64,000 nucleotides of DNA from Hyalella azteca (lineage: Eukaryota > Arthropoda > Malacostraca > Amphipoda > Hyalellidae), in contig NW_025936068.1 in assembly GCF_000764305.2 (NCBI RefSeq), positions 62,001 to 126,000 on the forward strand, given 5' to 3'. Below, piece by piece: positions 11,249-23,200 of the stretch. The first letter of the stretch is position 1, and each line of letters opens with the position of its first letter. Under the pieces are notes generated by a model, which was not told the origin of the DNA, searched no databases, and saw only the letters and a list, made by a program, of their open reading frames with translations. Made by a program: the position numbers and the translations under genes.

Positions 11249-14200
11249 GTAAACCTCACAAGAATTATTGCATTATATTCCTGTTGCATTCTTTCACTTC
11301 ATTAATTGCCCAATTCATCAGTAAACTCTTTTCTACATCGCCGATATCTCCACCTGTTTAAAGGTAAACCTCACAAAAATTATTACATTATATTCCTATT
11401 GTATTGGATAACTTTGTCACTTCACTAATTCCCCAATTCATCATTAAACTCTTTTCTACATCGCCGACATCTCCACCTATCTTAAAGGTAAGCGTCACAA
11501 GAATCATAACATTATATTCTTATTGTATTGGATAACTTTTTCACTTCACTAATTCCCCCAATTCATCAGTAAACTCTTTTCTACATCGCCGACATCTCCA
11601 CCTGTCTTAAATGTAAAGATCATTATAATGATTTTATAAAAAAGTATTATAATTATTTGTAAATTCTTATTTTGAACTTATGCGTCGTGTTTTCAGCTTT
11701 GCCGGTTTACGAACTTAATAAGAAGAAAAAAAACAAACTTTGGGTATGCATTTATTCAGCCTGTTCTAAATACTTATTTTTACTTGCACATCCCAACATC
11801 GCCGATGCCGCATGCTAATATTGAGCAAAATAAGTGAAAACCTCACTAATATATTCATCAATTAATAGTAATATAAAGTGGCTTTAAAGAAGACATACCT
11901 ATGATATCTCCAGATTTTGCCTAGTCCAGAACTACGAGGAATACAGGTAACTTCCGATTAAACCCTTATCTATATTATCTTCTATGTGATTGCCTCATTT
12001 TATTTCTGTAATAACCGTTTTCGGTGCAAATTTTCATGTGACTTTTCCCTAACAATTATTTATTCGAAAATACCTCAATTGATCGTAATCAAATGTGATT
12101 ACACTTTTTGGTGATACCTTTCTCTAGAGACTTGTTTAACGGTGATCATATAAGTCGATCGACATCACCTTTTTTTGTCGTTCCCAAAATATCCAGGGAA
12201 TTGGATTACCTGCAACATAATATTTTCCGTGTTATCATATTCCTTTTATTTTTGCCTGAAATTGAATAAAGAATAGATAATGAGAACTTAGCATTTGCAT
12301 TTCATATCATCTCGTAATTTAAAACTTTCTAAATGCGGTTAAAGAAGGAATTTTCGGTGCAATATATTGGCTGCACCAATTGGGTAGTGGGAAATCAACA
12401 CAAACTGACTAATAAATTAAAGAGGCTCAAGCCCACGCTCAAAAGTTTTATAAGAAAACCCTACGAATCTCACCTTAAAACATTAACTTTATACCAATAC
12501 AGTACGGTAGGCTCTGCAAATGAAGGCAAACCATCCTACCGAGACCCTACGCCATACTTTCAAAAAAAGTTAAGAGATCGTAAGTTCATCTGCCAATCAT
12601 CGACGGTATTTGAAGCAAAATCCACCAATCATAGACAAGAAAATAGAGCGTAAGTACTTACGTTGACTTAGCGAGTTTTGAAAGTATGGCCCCTGGTCCA
12701 AGACAAATTCAAAATTTGAGACCCCTATTAGGCTTCGTGCTTTGCCACCATCCTTCCAGATAACAAAGCAGAACACCGTCCCCAAACGAAAACGGTTGTC
12801 GTCTTATTAATATTTCACCTTGCATAGATTCAATTAGACAATTGAGGCTCTTCAGTCCCTAGGCGTCGATCTTCAACATGTAGGAGCTTCTTGATCAACC
12901 TGAAATGATATGCTTATTTCTACAACCGTCAAGTCCTATCGCTTACGATGAGTCTGTAGCGCATCATTTGCACATGATGGTTGTTTTCCCTCTGAAGTTC
13001 TTCGTTTTAGCGACAACTGGCAGGAATTATACTTCATGTGAATCATAAGAGATAGAAATGAAAGCAGATGCTCACGTTCACTTGGAATAACCAAGGACAT
13101 AAATCGGATAAACGTCCAACATAAATCGAGAACTGCTACTAAACAAAAATCGATCAGAAGGATATATGACGATATATATCAAGGACATCTTAACAGGAGG
13201 AAAGTGACAAGAATTGTCAAAATTGAAGTCCTGACTATACGGATTAAACAACAGTCGACCGCGGGAACTCCAATTTACAAGTATACTCTAACTTCTTTAC
13301 CCGCCATTCTGAATGAGGTAAAGAAACAATCCTGCATTCACACAACGACAACAGCAAGATGTGCACCGACATAATAATAAACTTATGAAATTCTGAGACT
13401 TTGGTGTAAAATTTAAAATAAAAATTGCGAGACTCGCTCCAACAGCAACTCTAAACAATGATCACTACAAGAACCAGGGTGTGAATGCGCCCACCTCGCT
13501 CGTTACCAGAGAAACCCTAGGCAAACAAAAGACGGCTGAGGAGCGCCGTCTGAGAGTGTGAAAGTATATATAGAGAGCTGCAGGTTTTATTTTGTTAGCT
13601 CGTTAGTCTGCCCATTTTGAATACAAATCATAATCATCATTTACAAATCAAAGTTCCATATCGTTTCGGTACGACATTGAGATGCTAAAGATTTTGTCGT
13701 GTGTGTACATTAGTCTACGCACTTTGCACCCCACACTTCAGTTACAGATACCTTCAACCTGCCTAGATGGAGCTGCCGCTACTAACCATCATTGAATTGT
13801 AGCTGAAAACTACACTTACCTATGGCACTAAATCTTCAGGGATTTACGTATGTCTATCTTGAACAGGTTTCCGGTTTTATATGACAAATCAGCTCTTTGT
13901 AATTTTGGAGACAGAGATACTAACGGCTCGCAGCACTCGATCGGTTTTAAGAGTGTGGGAAGCGCGTGCAAACCTTAAAAACTTTGAAAATTTATTAAAC
14001 AATCACAACATAAATACTTGAAATAGTATCAGTCAACCAATTCCCTATCGCGGTCGAGGTCAGGAACGTAACACCCTTGATAAGTGAGGGGATACCGTAC
14101 AGTGTAGAGGTAAAGGTGTATCACTCTAAGAAATGAGTGAGAAATTGTCCAAATTACAATGAACTTTTTGACTTGGTGTGGGTAGCCTGAATAAGTAGGG

Positions 14201-17200
14201 AAATGGGCGTAACCGCACTACGTCCATTCTTTGCTCGTGCTATGTGAAAGAAAATGTGTCACTATTTGTACAATATTACACCAGTAATATGGTAATACAA
14301 TATTGCCATATTACAATATATGGTAAATATTGTAACAATATTACCATAGTGAAATGGTAATATTCTTCAATATATAGTCTGGCATAACAATACGGTGTTA
14401 TGCCAATACTAGTTTTACAATATTTTCCTGAGACAATTCCACGTTGCTGTTAAGGAACAGGACATCGGAACGCCGTTATGCGAATTCAATTAAACTCTGA
14501 GGAATGCCTGCTCACTCTCACCCAACGACCAGCTCCTGTTCTATTGCCGCGCTGGCCGAGGAATGCGGCCTGTGGTCATAACAACATTCCTGCTGGCATT
14601 GCAAGATAATAACCTACACAGTTTATGTCGATTATTGCACCCATACATTAGTAATTATTTCCTTAGCTTAGTTTTAAGTTAGGACGGTAATCACATAACC
14701 TAATAATCACACATAATAATAATATCAACCTGATAATATTAATGAAAATTTTCGACGATCGTAAGTTTCGAGCTTCCGTCAGCGAAGCCATGTTCTTTAG
14801 TTGGAATAATTAAACTATCATTTCTTTGTGAGATTTCTTTATCATAATTACTTTTAAGTGACGGTCATCCGTTCTCTTCAACGAGGCAAATTATTCGATG
14901 TTTAAGGTTAATTGTGAACATAAGAAAAAGTGAGCCGTTTCTATACATGCTAATTCATCAATTGCCGGTCGGTGCAGCTGAAAATGAGCAGGCAAGTTGC
15001 TTCTCTTGTATTATGTAGACCAGGTCAATGGGATCGATGCTGCGTCGTTGCAAATCCTGTGAAAGTGCCAATGATGGTCGACATGAAGTACGTACCCTAT
15101 GCATGAGTTAGCCACTTTTTAAGCTCGCTTGCACAGGTATATGTCAATATTCATTAATTCAGGCCAGTTTTTCTAACATCATTTTTTTCTGGAGTAATTT
15201 TATTGACTTTTAACATCGAATAATGTGGTTTGTTGGAAAGAACGGATGCCAGTAATTTAGAATTTAATTTATGAAGTTCGTAAATTGCCAGCTTGGCACC
15301 TCTCATGATCTAGCTAAACTGAGCAATATTTTTGCATCATAAAGGTATTAGGCCACGCATCCAATTTATGATAATCATCTTCATGACAATCATCGTATAT
15401 ATGTCAGATTCTGCCTGTGTTAAGGATCAATAACAAATTGCTGGCTGTAGCACACCAATAAACGTTGGACTATCACGACACCCCAATGTACATGTCAAAT
15501 ATTGAGCGCTGTCTATTGGAGGTGGAATATATAATATTTAAATCATTCCATCAATAATGTCAAACAGATTTACTAAAAATAGTTATTCTAACGTGGTGTT
15601 GGTATGAGATATCAGAGGAGTTTTTTTTACTGTGGTATGATCTTTAGTTGCCTAATATAATCCTTTGTTTTGAGCGTCAACAGTCAATGGCAGTTAACTG
15701 TTGTTTGGATATTATTAAATAGTATAGAAAAGACAGGAAAATGTGACTTCTGACTTGAATCATTTACTTATCAATCGCAGCTTTAGCCATTAATGCCATT
15801 TTATATATATAACGTAATCATCACCAATTTATTTGAAATTTAGTTAACATACCCGTTGCACGATAAGGAAACTTTGTGAAAAATTCGGGCAGCAGGTTGA
15901 CACAAACTTTCTTACGCAATTTCCTCGCAGGTAGGGTGCTAAACTGCTAAAATTCCTCAATTGATAAACTTTAGAAGAAGTCAGAGAAAATCTAGAAAAC
16001 ACTCAAGTGACCTGTGTACTCTTAAGTAACTTCTGCAGCTAAAGGTCAACTCAATCTTCAAGAAGCTCATGAGGCACGAGTCTTCTAAGTTAAAAATAAG
16101 TTGATGAAAATTTTACATGTATTGTTGTCGTCAGAAAGGTTTCTTGAGAACGCGCATTTGATCTTGCGAAGTTTGTACAATATGAGTGATCTTTTGTGAG
16201 CCTCTCAAGAACTTAGGGTTTGTTTGTAGACTTTAAGTGATACATAGACCTTGCTTTCTGCAGCTCATGTAGCCAATCCAACCTCTTTTTTTTGTTGAGT
16301 CACCCGTTATTTTTGTCGGTTGACCATAAAATGCTAGGTGAAATGCTAGGTGAGTTTGTCTACTTCAAAAATCACCTGAAGAAAAGGTGAGGAAAAATAT
16401 TTAATGCGATCTAAAAATATTTATAGTGTTCTCTTCTCTAATTAAGGTGAGGAAAAAATGTCTATTGCGATCTAAAAAATATTCATTGCGATCATATTTG
16501 CTAAGGGGAGGAAAAAAATATTTTTTTGCGATCTTAAAGCTTCAGATAACCATGTACCAATAAATAATCATGTGGATTATTTTTTAGTTTTTGGACAGTA
16601 TATCGATTTGCAATATTGAAATGATCATCTAATCCCCTTAGGTAGATTATGCAGGTGCTTAAAAAACTGGAGTTTGACCTCGAACCTCTTCCTTCACTAA
16701 TGAGAACCTGCGTAGAGAAATGAAAATTTCTAGGCAATTTTATTTGAACCATTCATGAATATCTTATATAACGTGTTATTCGATCTGCCGAGAGTTTAAT
16801 CTCAAACACATATATAGGACAATAGATTAAAATTCCACCACTGTTTACGATCATTCACTGAATGCACTTCCAGTTAATTTATCCTAAATATCAGCCCACA
16901 TCCCATTGACTTCTACGTGAGTGTTTCAAAATGAAGAATCCTCGGAAACCGGACAACTACATACCATCATTTTCGTTCTAGGACTGCACTTAATAGAATC
17001 ATCCTCCATCCGCCAGAAACTAAAAAATCCAAGATGAAGCCTAAATTAATTTTCTAGTTTCTGAACAAGAATCTGGCCAAAGAACCGCAGCTGTCGAGTC
17101 ATGGCGCAATTTCGAGCACAGGAGCCCAGCAGTTGGCACTAATTGCAGTCGCAGAGAGTAACAAAGTTGTTTTGATTTCGTTTGCTCCCAGCGTCGCCAT

Positions 17201-20200
17201 CTTTGTTCAGGCGGGACAGGATCCCTCTAAATTCTCTAAATTCCTCAATGCGTAACTTGCCCTCGAAGATCTGATTATACATGACGTTACGAAAGCGAAT
17301 AATAACAATATTAATTATAAATGAAGCAATACCAAACGTCATGATAACCTTTTCGAAGAAAAATAATATTAAAAACCAAATGAAGCATCCTGGCCGCACA
17401 AGCGGGCTGATCCTATAGTGACAACTGTTCTGGAGGATCTGTGACTTTCCTGGTATATAAACATGTATTCAAGTTTATACTGGCGACTTCTGTAGTTCTA
17501 CAGGATCTGTTACACGCTTGCAGGCTCATCCAGTGACATTTGTTTTTCTGCTGGATCTGCTAGTTACCACACTCAGTCATGCTCAAGTTTCCTCAAGTAT
17601 TAATTAATTATTTAAAAAAATTAAATGAGTACTGCTACGCGAGTTTCAAAAGTTTTTAGATGATTATAAGGATAACAAAACACGCTATCAGTTACAGGAT
17701 TACTGCTGACATGGCACTTGTGCTTTGGCTTTTGACATTTCTTTTCGTTGGTAAACTTTGTCGATCTGTGTTTGCCTCTCCGCCTTTGAAATCCAACCAT
17801 TCTCGAGCAAACAATCACAAAGCGTCAGGATCCGACACAAAAAATTTTGAATTTGATCATAGATTTGAAATAGGTCGTAAAGTCACAATTTTTCATTCAA
17901 GGTCGACGCGAACAGCTGAAAAAAGTATAAATGTTCGGTTAGGGGATTCGAGTTTTCCCTTTGAGCTTGCATCCCCAGGTGTGGGGATTGCAGGTGCAGG
18001 AGGCTACAAAGCTAACAGCCAATTTCCTGGAAAGTTTGATCGCCCCAATTTGCTTGAGGGTTGCTGGGTGACGACAGCCTCTTTGAAGTTCAGCACCAGG
18101 TCTACCGAACCTCTGGTTGCCACAGAACTTGTGAATTCTCATGGCGTGCACACGCGAGAAACAGGCTAGAACATTTTACATAGCTGGGGCCATACTTTCA
18201 AAACTCGCTAAGTGAACTTAAGTACTTACGCTTTTTTTTGTCTACGATTGGATTGGCGGATTTTGCTTGAAAGGCCGTCAATGATTGGCTGATGAACTTA
18301 CGATCTCTTGAATTTTTTTTTAAAGTATAGGCCCAGCCTTCAATTATTATCGATAAAAATTGAGCCAATGTTCTTTGAACCAGTCATAATTCTGCTCATG
18401 TAAACCTTGAAAAAAAAATCTTATTAGACCATCAAGGTTGCATGAATTGTTCATATGTTTCGCTGTTTCAACGAAATCTGCACCTCCAAATACACTTAGG
18501 ATTCCGGTTTTCATGAGACCGGAAAATAATTCAGCGATTGTCAGTTTGATAGGAAGACGTTTGTGCACAAAATATGCACATTTCAAAATCTGAACAAATA
18601 TCCCATTTTGGATCGAACTAAAGCTTTAGTATTAATTCCATCCTGAAAGTTATCAACGCCAGGAATTCTCCCAACTCAGGTCTGTGGTGTCGGGATCATT
18701 AATTCAGCCGCTGACTTCGATCATAATTCAGACCGCAAAAACCAACCATTATGGCGCATAGCCGTATATGAATGCCATGATTGTTATGTCTCACCATAAA
18801 TTCTTCGGTCGAACTCTGTCATCGCATTTGATTACGTCTTTCGTGAGAAATTCTTATGCCACCGAGTGAATCGCCTCCTGGATGACTTCGACAAATGGGG
18901 AGCAGTAATCGGGCACGATACGCTGTGGCTTTTTACAGCCAACATTCACTATTTCCATCCCCCATTCACAGTATTCATATCGAATTTGCGATTCTTGTCC
19001 CCCCCATTCACTGTTTTTATAACTTATTTATCGTTTCCATCCCCATTCACTATTTTAATTAGCAATTTTTTATATACATAGGTGAAATATTTCGTCAATA
19101 TGGGGTAAAACGAACATTTTCGTTTTCACCCATTCATCGCTGTCACCCATTCACTGTTTTGCCTATTACATATAACTCAAAAGCTAAAAAGTAGTGCAGT
19201 ACTGCCGGACCATGCACTGTACACAATAATAAGTAAACATTCTTCTTTGTGCTGCAGGTGCGGCACTGAACACGTCCTGCCTGTACGATGAACAATGTCT
19301 GTTCATGGAGGAAACTTACGGGCGCTGTGGCACCAACAAGATCTGCACCTGCGTCAAGGGTTACGAAGTTAAGATGCATCCCAGCGTCGGCATCAACTGC
19401 GTAGAACGTAATCAGAAAGCATAAAATATATAGCAATTACTGCCAAATTTCTTCAAGATTAGAATCAAATTTTATTTTCTTACGATAGAAATTTCTTTAA
19501 GAAAAAAGTGTACATTCGTCATTTTTTAAGATGAAATATGTAAAGAAAAACTTTAATCAGGAGCTTTTTCGATGTTTAATTTGAAGTAAAATTCCACGAA
19601 TTTATTTTCAATAAATTTATATAGCAAGCTTTTTTAAAGGATAGACCCGATGACCCTTTTACAGAATTAATTCTTATTTATTTACATGCAAAGAAATTTA
19701 GATACGAGAAAATACTGTGATGTTAGCATCAACGAAATTAAATCAAGTAGAACATGATGATGGTTCGATCCCAGATTTAAAACACTGATTTAATTCGTTT
19801 GGTAAATTATTTCTTGCAAAGTAACTACAATTTAATCAGACAATCTATGCACAAATTTGTTTTACACATTCTGCATACGACCAATATTATAAGCTCTTAT
19901 ATGTACTCTCTATTTAAATAACATTTTTGACCTCATCTTTAGTTCGCTCGCTGTCGTCACAAACTGTGGCCAATGATCAATTTTTCTTAATTGCATATTG
20001 TTCACTTCATGGGACTGCATGCAACCTCTATGGGAGAATTTGTTTCAATTAATTCATCACTTCTCCAACAGGATGCCAAAAAGTTATCTCCAAAAAATAG
20101 CAGGGTATTTGAATTATTGAATAAACAATACGTGAACTCTCTTTTCCTGTTGTCATTCAAAAGGAAATAGCGCAATCATTTTCTGAAATAATTAATACCC

Positions 20201-23200
20201 TAAAAATAATGTGGTGTTTCAACATCATTTTAACTATGGCAACCCGATCGTTTAATTTTCATCAAGAAACTGGAATGAGCTTATCTAATAAAAATTAAAG
20301 AAACTAATACATAAAGAAACTAATATTTGGAATGGGCATATCTTTGCGCCAAAAAAATTTTTTGAAACTCTAGACTAATATTTATTTCTATTCGGGAAGC
20401 ATTTCTACACATGATCGCTGCTACTAAAACCTTTGCACAGATTTTTAATGGGCTAATGATGCCCTGCCGACTGTCATGAGACACAGATGCTGAGGAAAGA
20501 TTGTTAATTTATGTGTTTTTTTTATTTCCCTATTATACATTTGTTTGTCGAATTTTGCAATGAAATTAGGCCTAAGATTATTGTAATAGTGCTGAATATT
20601 ATAATGGAAGTGTCGGAACTGAAGAAATAGGTCTTTGTTGCCGCATATCTTCTTAGAATATTATTTTTAAGTAGCTTGTATCACCCAGACTCTCGGCCTG
20701 CCAACCCCGTGGACCCGACGATGATAGGCGTGCTGGTCGGCCTCGCCCTCATGTTCGTCATCATCTGCGTCGTGCTGCGTCTCTTCTCCAAGTCAGTCCA
20801 ATGATTATCATTAGAACTACGTAGCTGTAATGATGTACTTACTCCTCTCTTCTCCAAGTTAATACCATTAGAGTTTGCTGTAGTAATATACTTCTTCTTT
20901 TTTTGCAAAGCAGCATAATGATAGAATATCATTAGGGTTAGCTGTAATGATGTACTTACTCCTCTCTTCTCCAAGTTAATATCGTTAGAGTCAGCTGTGA
21001 TGATATACTTCCTATTCTCTTCTCCAAAGCAGTCCAATGATAAGAGTATCAGTAGAACTAGCTATAATGGTGTACTTACTCCTCACTTCTGCAAGTCAGT
21101 CCAATGATAGAAGAGTATCATTAAAGTCAGAAATAAGTCCCCCTGAAGGGTACTCCATAAATATAAAAGTGAGATAGTATATGAGGTCACTGGAATGAGC
21201 ATTCCATGAAAGGCTACAGAGATAAACTATGAAGTTTTGAGAGAAAATTAGGGAGCAGTTTTTACTTTTTTACTTTTGTCTTCCATGTGAAAAATTCTAA
21301 GTGACAGGATGCCGGATATTTTTATATGAGTTTTTATATTTTAATCTTATACAGGTTGTTCCTATCCAGCTTATACGTAGTTCCTGGTGTTTCCTCTTAC
21401 ATTTGTATGCCGATCGTGAATCTCTGAGATTCTTACTGGGACTTCCAGAAAAGCCATAGCCACAATCCTGTGAGATTTCGAATGAAGTCTGTCAGAAGAT
21501 TTTAATCTTGTCGAAGCTGCCTCTTGCCTTCATAATTCTGAAGGGCGTTACGTCGGTAGAAATTAAAAACCTCGAGGGCATTCATTAAAAAATCTTAGCC
21601 TTCAGCGGCTATTCCAATTACTGTACCTTGCATTTACAGTACAAGATTCTGCATTTTTAAGGCTAAAAATTTGGATTTGAATTATTCCACCTTAATTCGG
21701 GAATATCAACAGAAGCAATTATTTCCTGGCAAACAACAGAAGTGCATTTTATTTTTATTTCATACTATCACGATAAAGTTCATGTTAGATGAAATCTACC
21801 AGGGTCCAGACGAGTCAACAATATTCGATAATTTAAATTTCAAGGTTGACATGAAGTATGCTTCTTGATTTAGCTGGAAAAATCTCAGTGAAATTTGTAT
21901 TCTATAAGCAAGGGCCCAATGAGTAATGAATGCAAGAAAATTATTAATTTTGGTAAAGGTAATTTATCAGACGGCAGCGCACCTTCGACAGGTTCTTGAT
22001 AAAAAGACAGTCATGTTTCTTACTACCAAAACTATTTTTTTTTTGTTTTTTACTATCAAAACTATTTTTTCGTTTTCTTACTATCAAAAAACTATAAATA
22101 AGTACACATTTCGGCCGATTTCTCATTTGCGATTGGTAGGTTTAATTTGGTAAGTCGTCTGTGATTGGCTAACGGAGTTACGAACTTTTGACCATCTATG
22201 ATTGTAATGCCCCTGATGTTTTCTTTTCATGACTGATTTTGTTTAATGATATTTTTTGTATCAGAAAACGCTTCAAGGAAAAGCCGTCAATCTTCAATTA
22301 TCGCAAAGGGCGCGTGTATGACGACCCTCCGAGTAAGTTCTGGTCCTTGCCTCATGAAATTATGGACGAATTATCGGCTATAATGGTTGGCCGTCTGTCC
22401 GCCGCCGATAATCAGTCCATGAATTTTTGATAAGGGTGCAGTTTGAAATTAAGCAACTTTGAAGTCTTGCATTTTTAACTGAATTGTTTCTACCTGCTTT
22501 CCATTTCAGGCTTTGTCATGCGGTTACTGGAATGGTTTATGCAACGGAGTGATTTAGGCAAATATTAGTTATTTGAATTTTTAATTATACAAATTATTTA
22601 ACTCTGGAATGCGGGGTTACGTGACTAAACACGCACTGATGACACTCCACGCACACACATTGCCCCGGTTACACGAAGACAATAATTATTCAGATGAAAT
22701 TTTCATTAAATTTTCTAATCAAGAGAGTTTCTTTGTATTTTTGGTGACATTTTTTGATCCTGTAAAAACCACGCACAATTTCGTTCACGAATAATTGCTT
22801 CTCTTAATAATAACTGAACAGTGAATGAAATTATCATCTCACGATTCTACTCGTTAAATGCATTCATTTTAAGAATTTCATTCACTGCGAATAATTACCT
22901 TCGATACATTAACTTTTTCTATCCACTTTTATACTCGAATCGATGCTATATTGATGTAATTCAATCCAATACGATTTGCATAAAAAATCTCATGTTCTAT
23001 TGAAATCTCTACGAACCAAAGAAATCCAAAAAAATTTTGCTTAGTCTTCGTGTAACCGCACCAATACTGTATATTTAGTGCTCTACTTCGGCGATGCAAG
23101 TGCAGATAGAAGTTTACAGTTAGTACCATGGCCCATGCTTTCAAAAAAAGTTAAGAGATCGTAAGTTCATCAACCGTTCATTGATGACCTTTCAAGCCAA

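Noticed and set aside
12333..12653. 106-codon plus-strand ORF
   Set aside because: Its second half is the MITE-like element at 12551, and the frame has no homologous-looking or spliced context.
13565..13600. TATATATA followed by a possible initiator
   Set aside because: Common in AT-rich DNA, and no exon is supported downstream within a sensible distance.
19762..19772. Perfect B-box GGTTCGATCCC suggesting a tRNA
   Set aside because: No A-box at the right distance and no foldable cloverleaf seen.
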